Position numbers and translations under genes: made by a program. Positions 1 through 8,558 of a DNA stretch of 64,000 bases are shown one piece after another; within the stretch, counting starts at the first letter, position 1; each line of letters begins with the position of its first letter. Source of the DNA: Mesorhizobium mediterraneum (lineage in GTDB: Bacteria > Pseudomonadota > Alphaproteobacteria > Rhizobiales > Rhizobiaceae). The notes under the pieces were generated by a model. The model was not told the DNA's origin, ran no database searches, and saw only the letters and a program-made list of their open reading frames with translations. The DNA is taken from positions 310,001 through 374,000 of the forward strand of contig NZ_NPKI01000015.1 in the NCBI RefSeq assembly GCF_002284565.1. Direction: 5' to 3'.

Positions 1-278
1 GAGGAATAGAGCGGCAGGTCGCAGCCGGCGCAGGCGAAGATACCCTTGCGGTGCTCGTTGAGCAGCGGGCTGGTGCCCGGATATTCGGTACCTTCCTTGC
101 GCAGCACATTGAAAGCCGCGTCAGACAGCACGGCGCGCCACTCGGCCTCGGTCTTGGTGACCTCGAAGGTTTCGGCCGCCCCCGCATCCTGCGGTCCGCC
201 CATGCGCAACAGCGCTACGGCACCTGCAGCCACCCCAATGGCAGCCGCACCGCTCAAAAGAAGATCGCGACGGTTCAT
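1..278 (-). CDS. msrB: Peptide-methionine (R)-S-oxide reductase MsrB, Tat-exported, partial at 3' end
   Basis: Reduces methionine-R-sulfoxide in proteins. The gene runs off the left edge, so only about 92 N-terminal residues are seen. The protein opens with MNRRDLLLSGAAAIGV, a twin-arginine signal with a hydrophobic stretch, so it is probably a periplasmic form. It continues into the SelR domain with the typical 'TEAEWRAVLSDAAF' and 'EGTEYPGTSPL' stretches and the first zinc-binding pair CAGC. The catalytic Cys lies outside the window. An in-frame ATG lies 6 nt upstream, but AGGAG is placed 8 nt before the chosen ATG, which decides the start. Its neighbour upstream is a fasciclin gene on the same strand. 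Confidence 0.88.
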   Translation of the reverse strand, partial: MNRRDLLLSGAAAIGVAAGAVALLRMGGPQDAGAAETFEVTKTEAEWRAVLSDAAFNVLRKEGTEYPGTSPLLNEHRKGIFACAGCDLPLYS

Positions 279-363
279 GATCATTTCTCCTGTTATCCGT
301 CTGCCAAATTCGACCGTCATACGGAAATCAAAAGCCGGTGACGGCTAGCTCCTGAAAACGGAT

Positions 364-410
364 ACTCCGCACCAGGCCCCACGCTTGGAGGGGCGGGGAC
401 GGTGCGGAGT
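364..410 (-). terminator. Stem-loop between fasciclin gene and msrB
   Basis: ACTCCGCACC (364-373) pairs perfectly with GGTGCGGAGT (401-410), enclosing a GC-rich loop that can itself pair. On the minus strand the hairpin is followed by a short T-containing stretch. It may terminate the fasciclin transcript or structure the msrB leader; the sequence alone does not separate these. Confidence 0.4.
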
Positions 411-501
411 GTACGCTTGTCGATTGCGCGGGTCACGCAAGCGGAACCCGCGCTATCGGCATGGAGCCTCGCCCATATCTTCGCTGGCGGCAGGCCCTTC
501 G

Positions 502-1059
502 TTACATCTTCGGCAGAAGAACCTTGTCGATGACGTGGATGACGCCGTTCGACTGCTCGACATCGGCGATCGTCACATTGGCGACATTGCCGTTCTCGTC
601 GGTCACCGTGACCTTGCCGCCATCGGCCTTGAGCGTCAGCTCGCAGCCACCGGCCGTCTTGGCCTTGTGCGCACCGCCATCGTCCATGACCATCTTGGTG
701 ACGTCGGCGGCCAGCGCCTTGGCAGCGATGACGTGGCAGGTCAGAATCTTGACCAGCTTGTCCTTGTTTTCGGGCTTGAGCAGTGTGTCCACCGTGCCGG
801 CCGGAAGTGCTGCAAAGGCCTCGTTGGTTGGCGCGAACACGGTGAAGGGACCGGCACTCTGCAGCGTCTCGACGAGACCACCGGCCTTGACGGCCGCGAC
901 CAGTGTCGTGTGATCTTTCGAATTGACGGCGTTCTCGACGATGTTCTTGGTTGCATACATGGCGGCGCCGCCGACCATCGGATTCTGGGCATAGGCGGCG
1001 GTGGCGAGCGCGGAGACGGCGACCGTTCCGGCAAGCAAAAGGGTGGCGAATTTACGCAT
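502..1059 (-). CDS. Secreted fasciclin (FAS1) domain protein
   Basis: A 185-residue exported protein: signal peptide MRKFATLLLAGTVAVSALA with a likely cleavage after AYA near residue 24, then one FAS1 domain filling residues about 35-185. The FAS1 hallmarks are visible: 'TLVAAVKAGGLVETL', 'GPFTVFAPTNEAF', 'VLTCHVI'-like H-box (here ILTCHVIAAK) and the terminal 'NGVIHVIDKVLLP'. Single-FAS1 secreted proteins are linked to adhesion or surface functions; the exact role is unknown. GAGGAG lies 9 nt before the ATG. It sits just downstream of an ECF sigma/anti-sigma pair on the same strand; in many proteobacteria such fasciclin genes belong to the regulon of the adjacent ECF factor, but no promoter motif was recognised here. 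Confidence 0.9.
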   Translation of the reverse strand: MRKFATLLLAGTVAVSALATAAYAQNPMVGGAAMYATKNIVENAVNSKDHTTLVAAVKAGGLVETLQSAGPFTVFAPTNEAFAALPAGTVDTLLKPENKDKLVKILTCHVIAAKALAADVTKMVMDDGGAHKAKTAGGCELTLKADGGKVTVTDENGNVANVTIADVEQSNGVIHVIDKVLLPKM

Positions 1060-1230
1060 TATGTCAATCTCCTCAGTTTATCTTTCCCTCTTTGGGGGCG
1101 CAAGGAGATACGGGAGATAAATGTGTGAGTTTCGTCGTTCAGAAAAAATTCTATTTTTTATAATTGCGATTCAGAGCCGGGACCCGGCTAGACTGTATGC
1201 TCCCGATCTCTCTCCACCATAGGAGATAGA

Positions 1231-1258
1231 TTAAAAATCTTCTCGTAAGAGCGAGAAG
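1231..1258 (-). terminator. Rho-independent terminator after the anti-sigma gene
   Basis: On the minus strand CTTCTCG, a 6-nt loop and CGAGAAG are followed by ATTTTTAA. The hairpin starts about 10 nt after the stop codon of the anti-sigma gene, so the sigma/anti-sigma operon probably ends here and the fasciclin gene has its own promoter between 1060 and 1230. Confidence 0.75.
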
Positions 1259-1268
1259 ACAGGTGCGA

Positions 1269-1967
1269 TCAGATGCTCTTCAAATCGCCCGCAGCGACCA
1301 CGGGGCCGGTCGGCTGACCGGTCGGCGAACCGCCGGCCGGCTCGAGGCTGACCGCAAGCACGGCGCCCCGCGCAAGCTTTTCCTGAACGGCCGGCGAGAT
1401 GGTCATATGCGCGGTCTGACCGGCCGGGATGACGCCTATCGAGACCGGCGCATTCTTGCCCTCGATCATCCACAGCTCGAAATCCTTGCCGGCGGCACGC
1501 TCGCCCGAGACATGCGACAGGCCGACCTCGCGATGGGCAGCGTCATAGACGGCAAGATATCTGACGTCGCTGCCGTCAGCGGCCAGCGAGGCGACAAGCC
1601 GCGGCTGTTCGACCGGCGGGTTGAGGTAAGGCACGGCGATGGTGATCGCCAGCGCCGCGACGGAAGCTGCGGCAAGACCGCGCCAGAAGGCAAGGCTCGA
1701 CCAGAGACCGGCGCGAGGCTCTGCTACGAACAGCTGGCGATCTATCGCCTCCTTGACCCTGATCGGAGGCTCTGTCTCCGGATAGGCGCCTGCCATCGGC
1801 GAAAGATGCGCCTCCCAGGCATCGACGAGGCGCGCGAAAGCGGCGTCCGCGTCGATGCGGCGTGACGCAATCTCGCGCTCGTCCGCGGCCAGCACGCCAA
1901 GAACATATTCGGCAGCGAACAGGTCGTCGCCCCCAGGTTCCGGTCCGTTATCCTCTTCCAGCGTCAT
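1269..1967 (-). CDS. Anti-sigma factor, RskA/anti-sigma-K type
   Basis: A membrane-anchored inhibitor expected to sequester the ECF sigma factor encoded just upstream. The N-terminal about 90 residues form the sigma-binding part and include the AAEYVLGVL stretch typical of this family. A single transmembrane segment follows (GLAAASVAALAITIAV, near residue 95-112), then a periplasmic RskA C-terminal domain ending in 'PAGGSPTGQPTGPVVAAGDLK'. The start chosen is the ATG overlapping the sigma-factor stop as ATGA, which fits translational coupling; a GTG 12 nt upstream would give MSGKMTLEED and cannot be excluded. A hairpin terminator lies directly downstream. Confidence 0.88.
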   Translation of the reverse strand: MTLEEDNGPEPGGDDLFAAEYVLGVLAADEREIASRRIDADAAFARLVDAWEAHLSPMAGAYPETEPPIRVKEAIDRQLFVAEPRAGLWSSLAFWRGLAAASVAALAITIAVPYLNPPVEQPRLVASLAADGSDVRYLAVYDAAHREVGLSHVSGERAAGKDFELWMIEGKNAPVSIGVIPAGQTAHMTISPAVQEKLARGAVLAVSLEPAGGSPTGQPTGPVVAAGDLKSI

Positions 1968-2503
1968 CTTTCCAGACACTCTCTGAGCTTCAACAGGCTG
2001 CGCCGCAGCCAGGTCCGCATCGTGTTCAGCGGCACGTCATGGCGTGCCGCCAGTTCGGCATAGCTTTCGCCGTCCAGATAGGCGCCCCGGACGGCCGCCG
2101 CCCGGTCCTTTTCCAATTCGTCGAGACAACGATAGATGCGCTCGGATTCACCGCCCGCAACAGCCGCAGCCTCTGGTCCCGGCGCCGGATCGGCCACCTC
2201 GAGCGCAGCATCGATATAGGCGGCAGGCTCTCGCCGCGCCCTGATGCGATCGATCGCATGATTGCGCGCAATGGCCACCAGCCAGGAAATCGGGCTTAGA
2301 TCCGAGACGGCGAAACGATCCGCCTTCGTCCATATCTTGACGAAGACCTCCTGCAGCGCCTCTTCTGCCTCTCCCCGGTCCTTCAATACACGAAGGCAGA
2401 CGCCGAAAAGTTTCGCGCTGGTCTGCCGGTAGAGCAGATCGAACGCAGCCCGGTCCTTCATCGAAGTCCGAACGATCAGGTTGCTGATGTCCCGCGGCGT
2501 CAT
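1964..2503 (-). CDS. ECF-family RNA polymerase sigma factor
   Basis: A 179-residue extracytoplasmic-function sigma factor. Region 2 is visible as 'DLLYRQTSAKLFGVCLRVL' with 'AEEALQEVFVKIW' and 'ISWLVAIARNHAIDRIR'. Region 4 carries the helix-turn-helix 'GESYAELAARHDVPLNTM' followed by 'RTWLRRSLLKLRECL'. The reading frame is open further upstream, but MTPRDISNLI is a family-like start and the upstream extension is not. It is encoded with its anti-sigma partner in an overlapping pair. This combination resembles the SigK/RskA type, and adjacent fasciclin and msrB genes suggest an envelope or oxidative stress regulon (inference). Confidence 0.9.
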   Translation of the reverse strand: MTPRDISNLIVRTSMKDRAAFDLLYRQTSAKLFGVCLRVLKDRGEAEEALQEVFVKIWTKADRFAVSDLSPISWLVAIARNHAIDRIRARREPAAYIDAALEVADPAPGPEAAAVAGGESERIYRCLDELEKDRAAAVRGAYLDGESYAELAARHDVPLNTMRTWLRRSLLKLRECLER

Positions 2504-2633
2504 CGGCTGCCAAATTAGGCAATTGCAATGTATTTGCAACGGCGGAAGCGTTCTTGTGCACCGGGAGCGTCGTGGACTTCGATTGCCAAGAAAATCCGCA
2601 ACCGCTAGCCTTCTCATAGCGGGGAGAGCGGCA

Positions 2634-4130
2634 ATGTCGGTTGAACAGGTCTTGTGGGAGCACGACGCAACCGGGCTTGCCAGCCTGGTGCGCAAGGGCG
2701 AGATCACACCGCAGGAGCTCGTCGATGCGGCGATTGCGCGGGCCGAGGCCACCCGCCCGGACATCAACGCCATCGCCGAGCCGCTTTACGAGGCGGCGCG
2801 GACGCGGACGAAAACCATCGACCGCAAGCTGCCGCTGGCCGGCGTGCCTTTTGCGCTGAAGGATCTCGGCATCGCCATGAAAGGCGTGCCGACGCATGGC
2901 GGCAGCCGCATTCCGGCTTTCGTTGCCGATTTCGACTCGGTGATGACTGAACGCCATCTGGCCGCTGGCCTTGTCCCGATCGCCACCAGCACCTCGCCCG
3001 AACATGGGCTGAGGCTGATGACCGAATCCGCCGCTTTCGGCATCACCCGCAATCCGTGGAACACGGCGCATACCAGCGGCGGCTCGTCTGGAGGGGCGGC
3101 GGCGCTAGTCGCGGCCGGCGTCGTTCCGGTGGCGCATGCTTCGGATGGCGGCGGCTCGATCCGCGTTCCCGCCGCCTGCACCGGGCTGGTCGGGCTGAAA
3201 ACCTCGCGCGGCCGCGTGCCGCTGTCACCGCTCGTCACCGAAAGCTGGTACGGCCTGGTCGTCGACCACGCGCTTGCCCGCTCGGTCCGGGATTCGGCCT
3301 TGCTGCTCGACCTGACTCACGGACCCGATCCGATGGCGCCCTATGCGGCGCCGCCGCCGAAAGGAACTTTCGCTGCCGCAGCAGCGCGTGACCCCGGCAA
3401 GCTGAAACTTGCCGTCTACCGGAAATCGCCGCTCGGCCTGCCGATATCGGTCGAGACGCTGACGGCGCTGGACACGGCCGTGGCGTTGGCGCGCGAAGGC
3501 GGCCATACGATCGAGGAGATCGACCTGCCCTATATCGATCGTGATTTCATGGCCGATTTCTGCAAGATTGTCGCCGCGGCGGTGGCCGGTACGATGCGCG
3601 CTGAAGCGTTGCGTGTCGGACGCTCCGTCTCAGGCGACGTCGAGCGCGCCACGCGTCTGATGAGCCGCTTCGGCGAGATCGTCTCGGCCGGCGAGACCTA
3701 TGCCGGCCTGCAGCGGCTGCATGCCGTATCGCGCCGCCTGATCACCGAGACCGCGCAATACGATGCCGTGCTGATGCCTGTTATTGCCCATCCGCCACTC
3801 GCCTGCGGCGCCATGGACCCGAAAGGCGCAGATGCGTTCATAGAGGACGTGCTCGACAGGCTGCGCCTCGCCCGGCTGCTGATATTCAAGCCGCTGTTTG
3901 GGCAGTTGATGGACAAGAGCCTGTGGTTCACCCACTGGCCGGCGATCCAGAACGTCAGCGGTCAGCCGTCGATCACGCTGCCTGTCCATGTCACCGATGC
4001 CGGCCTGCCGGTCGGCATCCAGGCCGCCGGCCGGCCCGGCGACGAAGAGACGCTTCTGTCCCTCGCCGCGCAAATGGAAAAGATTTCGGGATGGCAGGCG
4101 CGGCGGGCGCCGCTGCGAATGCCAGCATAG
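2634..4130 (+). CDS. Amidase signature family hydrolase
   Basis: A 498-residue amidase of the Ser-cisSer-Lys type. The catalytic Lys lies in 'GVPFALKDLG', the glycine/serine-rich signature in 'TSGGSSGGAAALVAAG', and the nucleophile stretch in 'SDGGGSIRVPAACTG'. Length is normal for the family. The frame is open for 51 codons upstream, but GGGGAGA lies 8 nt before the chosen ATG and the extension overlaps the divergent ECF promoter region. The substrate is unknown; related genes are often annotated as 6-aminohexanoate cyclic-dimer hydrolase or indoleacetamide hydrolase, which the sequence alone cannot confirm. Confidence 0.9.
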   Translation: MSVEQVLWEHDATGLASLVRKGEITPQELVDAAIARAEATRPDINAIAEPLYEAARTRTKTIDRKLPLAGVPFALKDLGIAMKGVPTHGGSRIPAFVADFDSVMTERHLAAGLVPIATSTSPEHGLRLMTESAAFGITRNPWNTAHTSGGSSGGAAALVAAGVVPVAHASDGGGSIRVPAACTGLVGLKTSRGRVPLSPLVTESWYGLVVDHALARSVRDSALLLDLTHGPDPMAPYAAPPPKGTFAAAAARDPGKLKLAVYRKSPLGLPISVETLTALDTAVALAREGGHTIEEIDLPYIDRDFMADFCKIVAAAVAGTMRAEALRVGRSVSGDVERATRLMSRFGEIVSAGETYAGLQRLHAVSRRLITETAQYDAVLMPVIAHPPLACGAMDPKGADAFIEDVLDRLRLARLLIFKPLFGQLMDKSLWFTHWPAIQNVSGQPSITLPVHVTDAGLPVGIQAAGRPGDEETLLSLAAQMEKISGWQARRAPLRMPA

Positions 4131-4138
4131 AAGCGGGC

Positions 4139-4170
4139 CGATTTCATCATTGTTAGCGCAAAGGTGTTTC
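4139..4170. repeat. Left copy of imperfect direct repeat flanking the nuclease insert
   Basis: CGATTTCATCATTGT at 4139-4153 recurs exactly at 6988-7002, and the next 17 bases match at about 12 positions. It begins just after the amidase stop codon. The two copies bracket the lower-GC DUF4365/Mrr pair. Confidence 0.7.
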
Positions 4171-4280
4171 GCATGCTCCATGCGTCTGGTTTAGGGAACC
4201 TGTCCTGCACCGGTCGTGTATGACGCGTTCATGGGGTCGGCTATCAGAGAGTTTAGAGGTTAACGATCAGAGGGATCTGC

Positions 4281-5351
4281 ATGGCGATCTTACCCGCTGC
4301 GGGCGTCACCTATAGTCAAGAACGCAAGGGCGTGGCGGCCTTGCAGAGCTATGCTGCCGCACAAAACCAGATTTGGCGCGAGACAGATACAGGCGATGTC
4401 GGCATCGACGGACAGCTCGAGTACGTGAACGATAATGGTTACGCCACGGGGAAACTGATCGCTGTCCAGGTCAAATCAGGGCCATCGTTCTTCACTCATG
4501 CCACGGAGAACGGATGGAAATTCTACCCCGAAAAAAAGCACCTGCTTTATTGGGAACAGTTTCCGCTTCCCGTTATTCTGGTACTCCATGATCCCGTTGC
4601 AGGATGCAGCTATTGGGTCGATGTGCGTCAGGCGCTCCGCATTCCGAGGCGGGAGGAAAATGCCTTTATTGAGGTCCCCAAAACGAACCTTCTCCAGGAA
4701 ACTGCACCCCTGACGCTGTTTGAGACCGCCGGTGTTCAGGAGGGCATTTTCGTTGAAGATCTCGGTGAACTGCTCATGCTTCTGGTGCGGACCCGTTGCG
4801 ACAACGCCAGTTTCGTTTTGTCGTATTTTGACTTGTTTGTGCATGGCCTGACAAACATTGCGCGTTCACTCTACTACGGAATGGACGTGGTAGACAACGC
4901 AGTGACCTATAACCTCGATCGTATTGATTCTGAATTTGGTGTTGGACTGGGCAGTGTAGAACAGGATTTTCTCTTCGGGTTTGTCAAATTTCTGCTTGTG
5001 CAGGGTTTGGCAGACATCGACTACTCTGATTGCCTGATCGACTGGGTCGATCGAGAGATGCAACCACACTTCGTCGCGCCGTTGACAAAGCGCGGCCGGA
5101 ACCTAGTCAGGCTCATTCATGAACGTGAAGCTGAACTGGTTGCCGCGAACCGAATTTCCAACGAAGGCGCCTTGCGGGTTGCTCAGGAAGGCTTCTTCCA
5201 GATGGTGCCCGAATCATACGTCCGGCGTCTCCCGAGAATTTGGGATTTTCAGGTTTCAATTGATCGAGACAATTCGTCTCGCCCCAAAGCACCGGCAACA
5301 CCTTCGGAAAAGAAGTCTTGGATTAGGCAGCTTATTGATATGATGTCATAG
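4281..5351 (+). CDS. DUF4365 domain protein, predicted PD-(D/E)XK-like nuclease
   Basis: A 356-residue protein. Residues about 10-165 match the DUF4365 pattern: an early Glu (E14, 'YSQERKGVAALQ'), the GIDG motif with D43, and Q63-V-K65 in 'AVQVKSGPSF', the order expected for a PD-(D/E)XK-type active site. The C-terminal 190 residues are unrecognised. DUF4365 proteins are found alone and in defence islands; the biochemical role here is inferred. Base composition is visibly lower in GC and codon use less biased than in flanking genes, suggesting recent acquisition. It is convergent with an Mrr-type nuclease gene 87 nt away, and both sit inside a direct-repeat-bounded insert between the amidase gene and argB. 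Confidence 0.75.
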   Translation: MAILPAAGVTYSQERKGVAALQSYAAAQNQIWRETDTGDVGIDGQLEYVNDNGYATGKLIAVQVKSGPSFFTHATENGWKFYPEKKHLLYWEQFPLPVILVLHDPVAGCSYWVDVRQALRIPRREENAFIEVPKTNLLQETAPLTLFETAGVQEGIFVEDLGELLMLLVRTRCDNASFVLSYFDLFVHGLTNIARSLYYGMDVVDNAVTYNLDRIDSEFGVGLGSVEQDFLFGFVKFLLVQGLADIDYSDCLIDWVDREMQPHFVAPLTKRGRNLVRLIHEREAELVAANRISNEGALRVAQEGFFQMVPESYVRRLPRIWDFQVSIDRDNSSRPKAPATPSEKKSWIRQLIDMMS

Positions 5352-5438
5352 GCCTTTTCGGCCGAGCCACCGAAGACATCGTGCCTGATGTTGGCATCGC
5401 ACTCATTAGTCATCAAAAATTCCGTGTCCGACGGGACG

Positions 5439-6632
5439 TTAGTCGACAAAGTCAAAATCCTGCGGCTGTCCGTCCCAGGTTTGGAACAAATGCTCGCCAT
5501 CCCAATAACCAACGCTGCCATCATAGAGCTTACGTTTTGCGCGCCACACCATATCGCCCTGGAGGCGCGAAATTGTCGTTCCGTCGAAAAGCGGTACCTC
5601 AGTGCCACGCTGTCCGTAACCGTCGTCGGTAAGCGTCCGACGCGGTAACGCCATCAAGAGCGCCGCGTGTTTTGTTTCCTTTATTACCAAGGCAAAGTTG
5701 TTCAGAACCATGTTGTATCCGTAGCTTGCCTGTAGGACCCTCGGGTCTTTTCCCCCGCCGGCTACCTCAGCAATGACGCGGCCAACGGATTCCGGTGAGA
5801 CTAGCGACGACTTGTCTGCAATAATGCCAGCACTCGCTCGCGCGCACCATTCCACGACATCCGCTCTTTCAGCGAGCTTCAAGAGATCAGAAGTTCGGCT
5901 GGCAAATCTACGCGCGACAGGCGCATAACTTGAGGTGGTGACAAATAAGGCTCTGTCAGCACCTTCAACCTCAGCAATCCCGTAGAGGGCCGCGACTTGG
6001 GTCAGGTCAATCTTGTTACCGATAGCATGCCGTTTGGCCTGAACGAGCGTGAGGACGTCTCCAATCGGATCGCGCTGCCACAGCCTAAGATCGACGCCGT
6101 TGTCCCCGCGTCCCGGCCCAAGCTCGGCCTCAAATCCTTGATTCTGAAAGATTCGAAAAAGCAGCGTCTCGAAATCTTGCCAATGAAGCCGATTGAGATC
6201 GTCAGGGCGACGAGAGAAATGATCGAACAATTCCTGGTAGACATCTCCCGTATCCTCTTTGATGAGGCTGCAGACCCATTGCCAATGAAAATATGCGGCG
6301 AAGGCTGAGGAGCGTGCGGCATCCTCGGCGTAAATCGCCATCGTGACGCCGTCTCTATTCTCATAAAAGTAACCAAGATCTTTGAGCAGATCATGGAACT
6401 CGGGCTCTTGCCCCTCGGCATCTTCGCCACTGAGCAGCGAATAGAGACCGCCTTCACAGATTAGCAAGGTAACGACAGGCGGGTCCTGCGGCTCGCCATC
6501 GACATGCTCAAGATAGGATTTAAAGCAGCAGTCGAACCAAACGTCACGACGCTCCGCCCATGTCTGTATGGCCGATTGGACGCGCCTTATCTCTGCATCA
6601 AGCGCATTGTCGGACCATTCTGGGACAGTCAT
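5439..6632 (-). CDS. Mrr-type restriction endonuclease-like protein
   Basis: A 397-residue protein. Residues about 150-260 form an Mrr_cat-like nuclease domain: 'WQDFETLLFRIFQNQGF' with E155, 'GDNGVDLRLW' with D181, and Q198-A-K200 in 'LVQAKRH'. The following 'LTQVAALYGIAEVEGADRALFVTTSSYAP' is the usual Mrr continuation. The N-terminal 145 and C-terminal 130 residues are not recognised and could be recognition or sensor domains. Mrr proteins cleave modified or foreign DNA. GC content is lower than the flanks. It is convergent with the DUF4365 gene, and no methyltransferase gene is nearby, so this is not a classical restriction-modification pair. Confidence 0.8.
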   Translation of the reverse strand: MTVPEWSDNALDAEIRRVQSAIQTWAERRDVWFDCCFKSYLEHVDGEPQDPPVVTLLICEGGLYSLLSGEDAEGQEPEFHDLLKDLGYFYENRDGVTMAIYAEDAARSSAFAAYFHWQWVCSLIKEDTGDVYQELFDHFSRRPDDLNRLHWQDFETLLFRIFQNQGFEAELGPGRGDNGVDLRLWQRDPIGDVLTLVQAKRHAIGNKIDLTQVAALYGIAEVEGADRALFVTTSSYAPVARRFASRTSDLLKLAERADVVEWCARASAGIIADKSSLVSPESVGRVIAEVAGGGKDPRVLQASYGYNMVLNNFALVIKETKHAALLMALPRRTLTDDGYGQRGTEVPLFDGTTISRLQGDMVWRAKRKLYDGSVGYWDGEHLFQTWDGQPQDFDFVD

Positions 6633-7072
6633 AGTTAGACAGTCGCCTTTTGCAGCAGGATTGTATCCCGAGAATTGGTTTGTTTAGTGCTCAGTATCAC
6701 GCCCTCGCAATCACAGGTTGACATCCGCAGAAGTTCGTTTGTAACGCCCTTGGGCGCTCAAGTGGAAGAAGTATATTTAATGCTACCGTGAGGACACTTT
6801 CGACCAATCCGCCGCTGAAGATTAGCCGCGTGCCAGCGTATTCGCGATGTCATTTCATCATTGCTCAGTCGATCTGCTTGGGTAGAGTTCACGCGGCGAT
6901 GGACAGCACGCCGTTGATCCTAGCAGAGGATCGTGACGGGGAAAGTCGGCCGTGCGAGCATCTCAACCAACGTCAGGATGCTGGGCACGATTTCATCATT
7001 GTGACAGCAAAGCCGTTTGCGGCCTGCGCCAATTCCCGCTAAGACGCCGCCGATCATTTCAAGCTGGGAACA
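6633..7072. other. 440-bp non-coding stretch upstream of argB
   Basis: No convincing gene on either strand. The first 300 bp are lower in GC and look like part of the insert; the last 85 bp hold the right copy of the direct repeat (6988-7019). Normal chromosomal composition resumes there, and any argB promoter must lie in this stretch. No clear promoter boxes were identified. Confidence 0.5.
6988..7019. repeat. Right copy of imperfect direct repeat flanking the nuclease insert
   Basis: Starts with the same 15 bases, CGATTTCATCATTGT, as the copy at 4139, followed by a diverged 17-base extension that still shares AGCAAAG-like and GTTT blocks. It is 54 nt upstream of argB. Confidence 0.7.
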
Positions 7073-7972
7073 ATGCCGATGACGGACGTCGCCGCCACCG
7101 CCGAAATGCAGGCCGCGCTGCTTTCGAGGGCGCTGCCTTACATGCAGCGCTACGAGAACAAGACGGTGGTGGTGAAATATGGCGGCCATGCCATGGGCGA
7201 TATTGCGCTCGGCAAGGCCTTCGCCCGCGACATCGCGCTGCTCAAACAATCCGGCGTCAATCCGATCGTCGTCCATGGCGGCGGGCCGCAGATCGGCGCC
7301 ATGCTGAGCAAGATGGGCATCGAATCGAAGTTCGAGGGCGGATTGCGTGTCACCGACCAGAAGACGGTCGAGATCGTCGAGATGGTGCTGGCCGGCTCGA
7401 TCAACAAGGAGATCGTCGCGCTGATCAATGCCGAGGGCGAGTGGGCGATCGGCCTGTGCGGCAAGGACGGCAACATGGTTTTCGCCGAAAAGGCGCGCAA
7501 GACCATGATCGACCCGGACTCCAACATCGAGCGCGTGCTTGATCTCGGCTTCGTCGGCGAGCCGGTCGAGGTCGACCGCACATTGCTCGACCTTCTGGCA
7601 CGATCCGAAATGATCCCGGTGCTGGCGCCGGTGGCGCCGGGCCGCGACGGCCACACGTACAACATCAACGCCGACACCTTTGCCGGCGCGATTGCCGGCG
7701 CCTGCCAGGCGACACGCCTGTTGTTCCTCACCGACGTGCCCGGCGTGCTCGACAAGAACAAGAAGCTGATCGACGAGCTGACCGTGACCGAGGCAAAGGC
7801 CTTGATCAAGGACGGCACGGTGTCGGGCGGCATGATCCCCAAGGTCGAGACCTGCATCGAGGCGATCGAGCGCGGCGTCGAAGGCGTCGTCATCCTCAAC
7901 GGCAAGACGCCGCATTCGGTGCTGCTCGAGCTGTTCACCGAGCACGGCGCCGGCACGCTGATCGTGCCATAA
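7073..7972 (+). CDS. argB: Acetylglutamate kinase
   Basis: Phosphorylates N-acetyl-L-glutamate, the second step of arginine synthesis, in the cytoplasm. The 299-residue protein has the amino acid kinase fold with '[12 protein letters not shown]' at the N-terminus, the substrate/phosphate loop '[14 protein letters not shown]', 'GGLRVTD' and '[11 protein letters not shown]', and the conserved '[14 protein letters not shown]' near the C-terminus. Length is typical. A second ATG two codons later (MTDVAAT) is an equally possible start. It is the first clearly chromosomal core gene after the nuclease insert, which appears to separate it from its usual upstream neighbours. Confidence 0.96.
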   Translation: MPMTDVAATAEMQAALLSRALPYMQRYENKTVVVKYGGHAMGDIALGKAFARDIALLKQSGVNPIVVHGGGPQIGAMLSKMGIESKFEGGLRVTDQKTVEIVEMVLAGSINKEIVALINAEGEWAIGLCGKDGNMVFAEKARKTMIDPDSNIERVLDLGFVGEPVEVDRTLLDLLARSEMIPVLAPVAPGRDGHTYNINADTFAGAIAGACQATRLLFLTDVPGVLDKNKKLIDELTVTEAKALIKDGTVSGGMIPKVETCIEAIERGVEGVVILNGKTPHSVLLELFTEHGAGTLIVP

Positions 7973-8033
7973 GCGGCGGCCTTGGTCGCGCCGCCAGTCG
8001 ATTAGCTGGGCTGAGGAAGGCGCGCGATGACTT

Positions 8034-8399
8034 TTATTCAAAATCGAAGCCAGCCAGCCAGTTCACGCCCACCGCGGTCCAGTTCGGGTAGGGCGGTTCT
8101 CCGATCGCCTTCAGCCGAACGGCGTTGATCGCCTCCCACTGTGTGGCCGGGTCGGTGTGGAATGTGGTGACGTCAACGATATCGTCGAAGGTGCAGCCGG
8201 CGGCCTTCAACACTGCCGCGAGATTGTCGAAGGCAAGCTGGACCTGCTTTGCAAAGACCGGCTCGGGCGACCCGTCCTCGCGGCTGCCGACTTGGCCTGA
8301 GACGAACAGAAAGTCGCCCGAGCGGATCGCCGCCGAATAGCGGTTGATCTCGTAGAGGGCCTGCCGACCGGCAGGGAAGATCGCATCGCGTTTGGTCAT
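8034..8399 (-). CDS. RidA/YjgF family protein, C-terminus lost by a one-base frameshift
   Basis: Rid proteins deaminate reactive enamine/imine intermediates in the cytoplasm. The 121-residue product starts MTKRDAIFPAG and has 'LFVSGQVGSREDGSPEP' and 'QVQLAFDNLAAVLKAAGC', typical of the family. It stops after WLAGFDFE, where relatives continue. Adding one base after the GAA codon (8037-8039) restores E-IKVIARLPQPS and a stop at 8002-8004. That recovers the conserved Arg of the 'VIAR' block, matching the catalytic Arg of E. coli RidA. The gene is therefore either recently broken or carries a sequencing error. The start is set by the family N-terminus. A double palindromic operator lies about 160 nt upstream. 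Confidence 0.82.
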   Translation of the reverse strand: MTKRDAIFPAGRQALYEINRYSAAIRSGDFLFVSGQVGSREDGSPEPVFAKQVQLAFDNLAAVLKAAGCTFDDIVDVTTFHTDPATQWEAINAVRLKAIGEPPYPNWTAVGVNWLAGFDFE

Positions 8400-8558
8400 T
8401 GTTTCACTCCATCTAGACAAGGCAGGCCAGACCTCCCGACGATCGCGATGTGGCTTCGCCGAGAAGGGCGAGAGCCGCTCGCAAGGCTGCAGGGTTTTGG
8501 ATCGCTGCGCTCCGGTTTCCGGGCGGTTGTGACATACCCCCGTCTCCCCGAAGTGGGT

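Noticed and set aside
4281..6632. Classical type II restriction-modification system
   Set aside because: Two nuclease-like genes but no DNA methyltransferase motifs on either strand of the insert.
7975..7998. GGCGGC...GCGCCGCC stem after argB as a terminator
   Set aside because: The arms are imperfect and no T-rich tract follows; it could be chance in GC-rich DNA.
6920..8041. 373-codon minus-strand frame over argB
   Set aside because: Antisense shadow of argB; low-complexity, His/Asp/Leu-rich composition with no family features.
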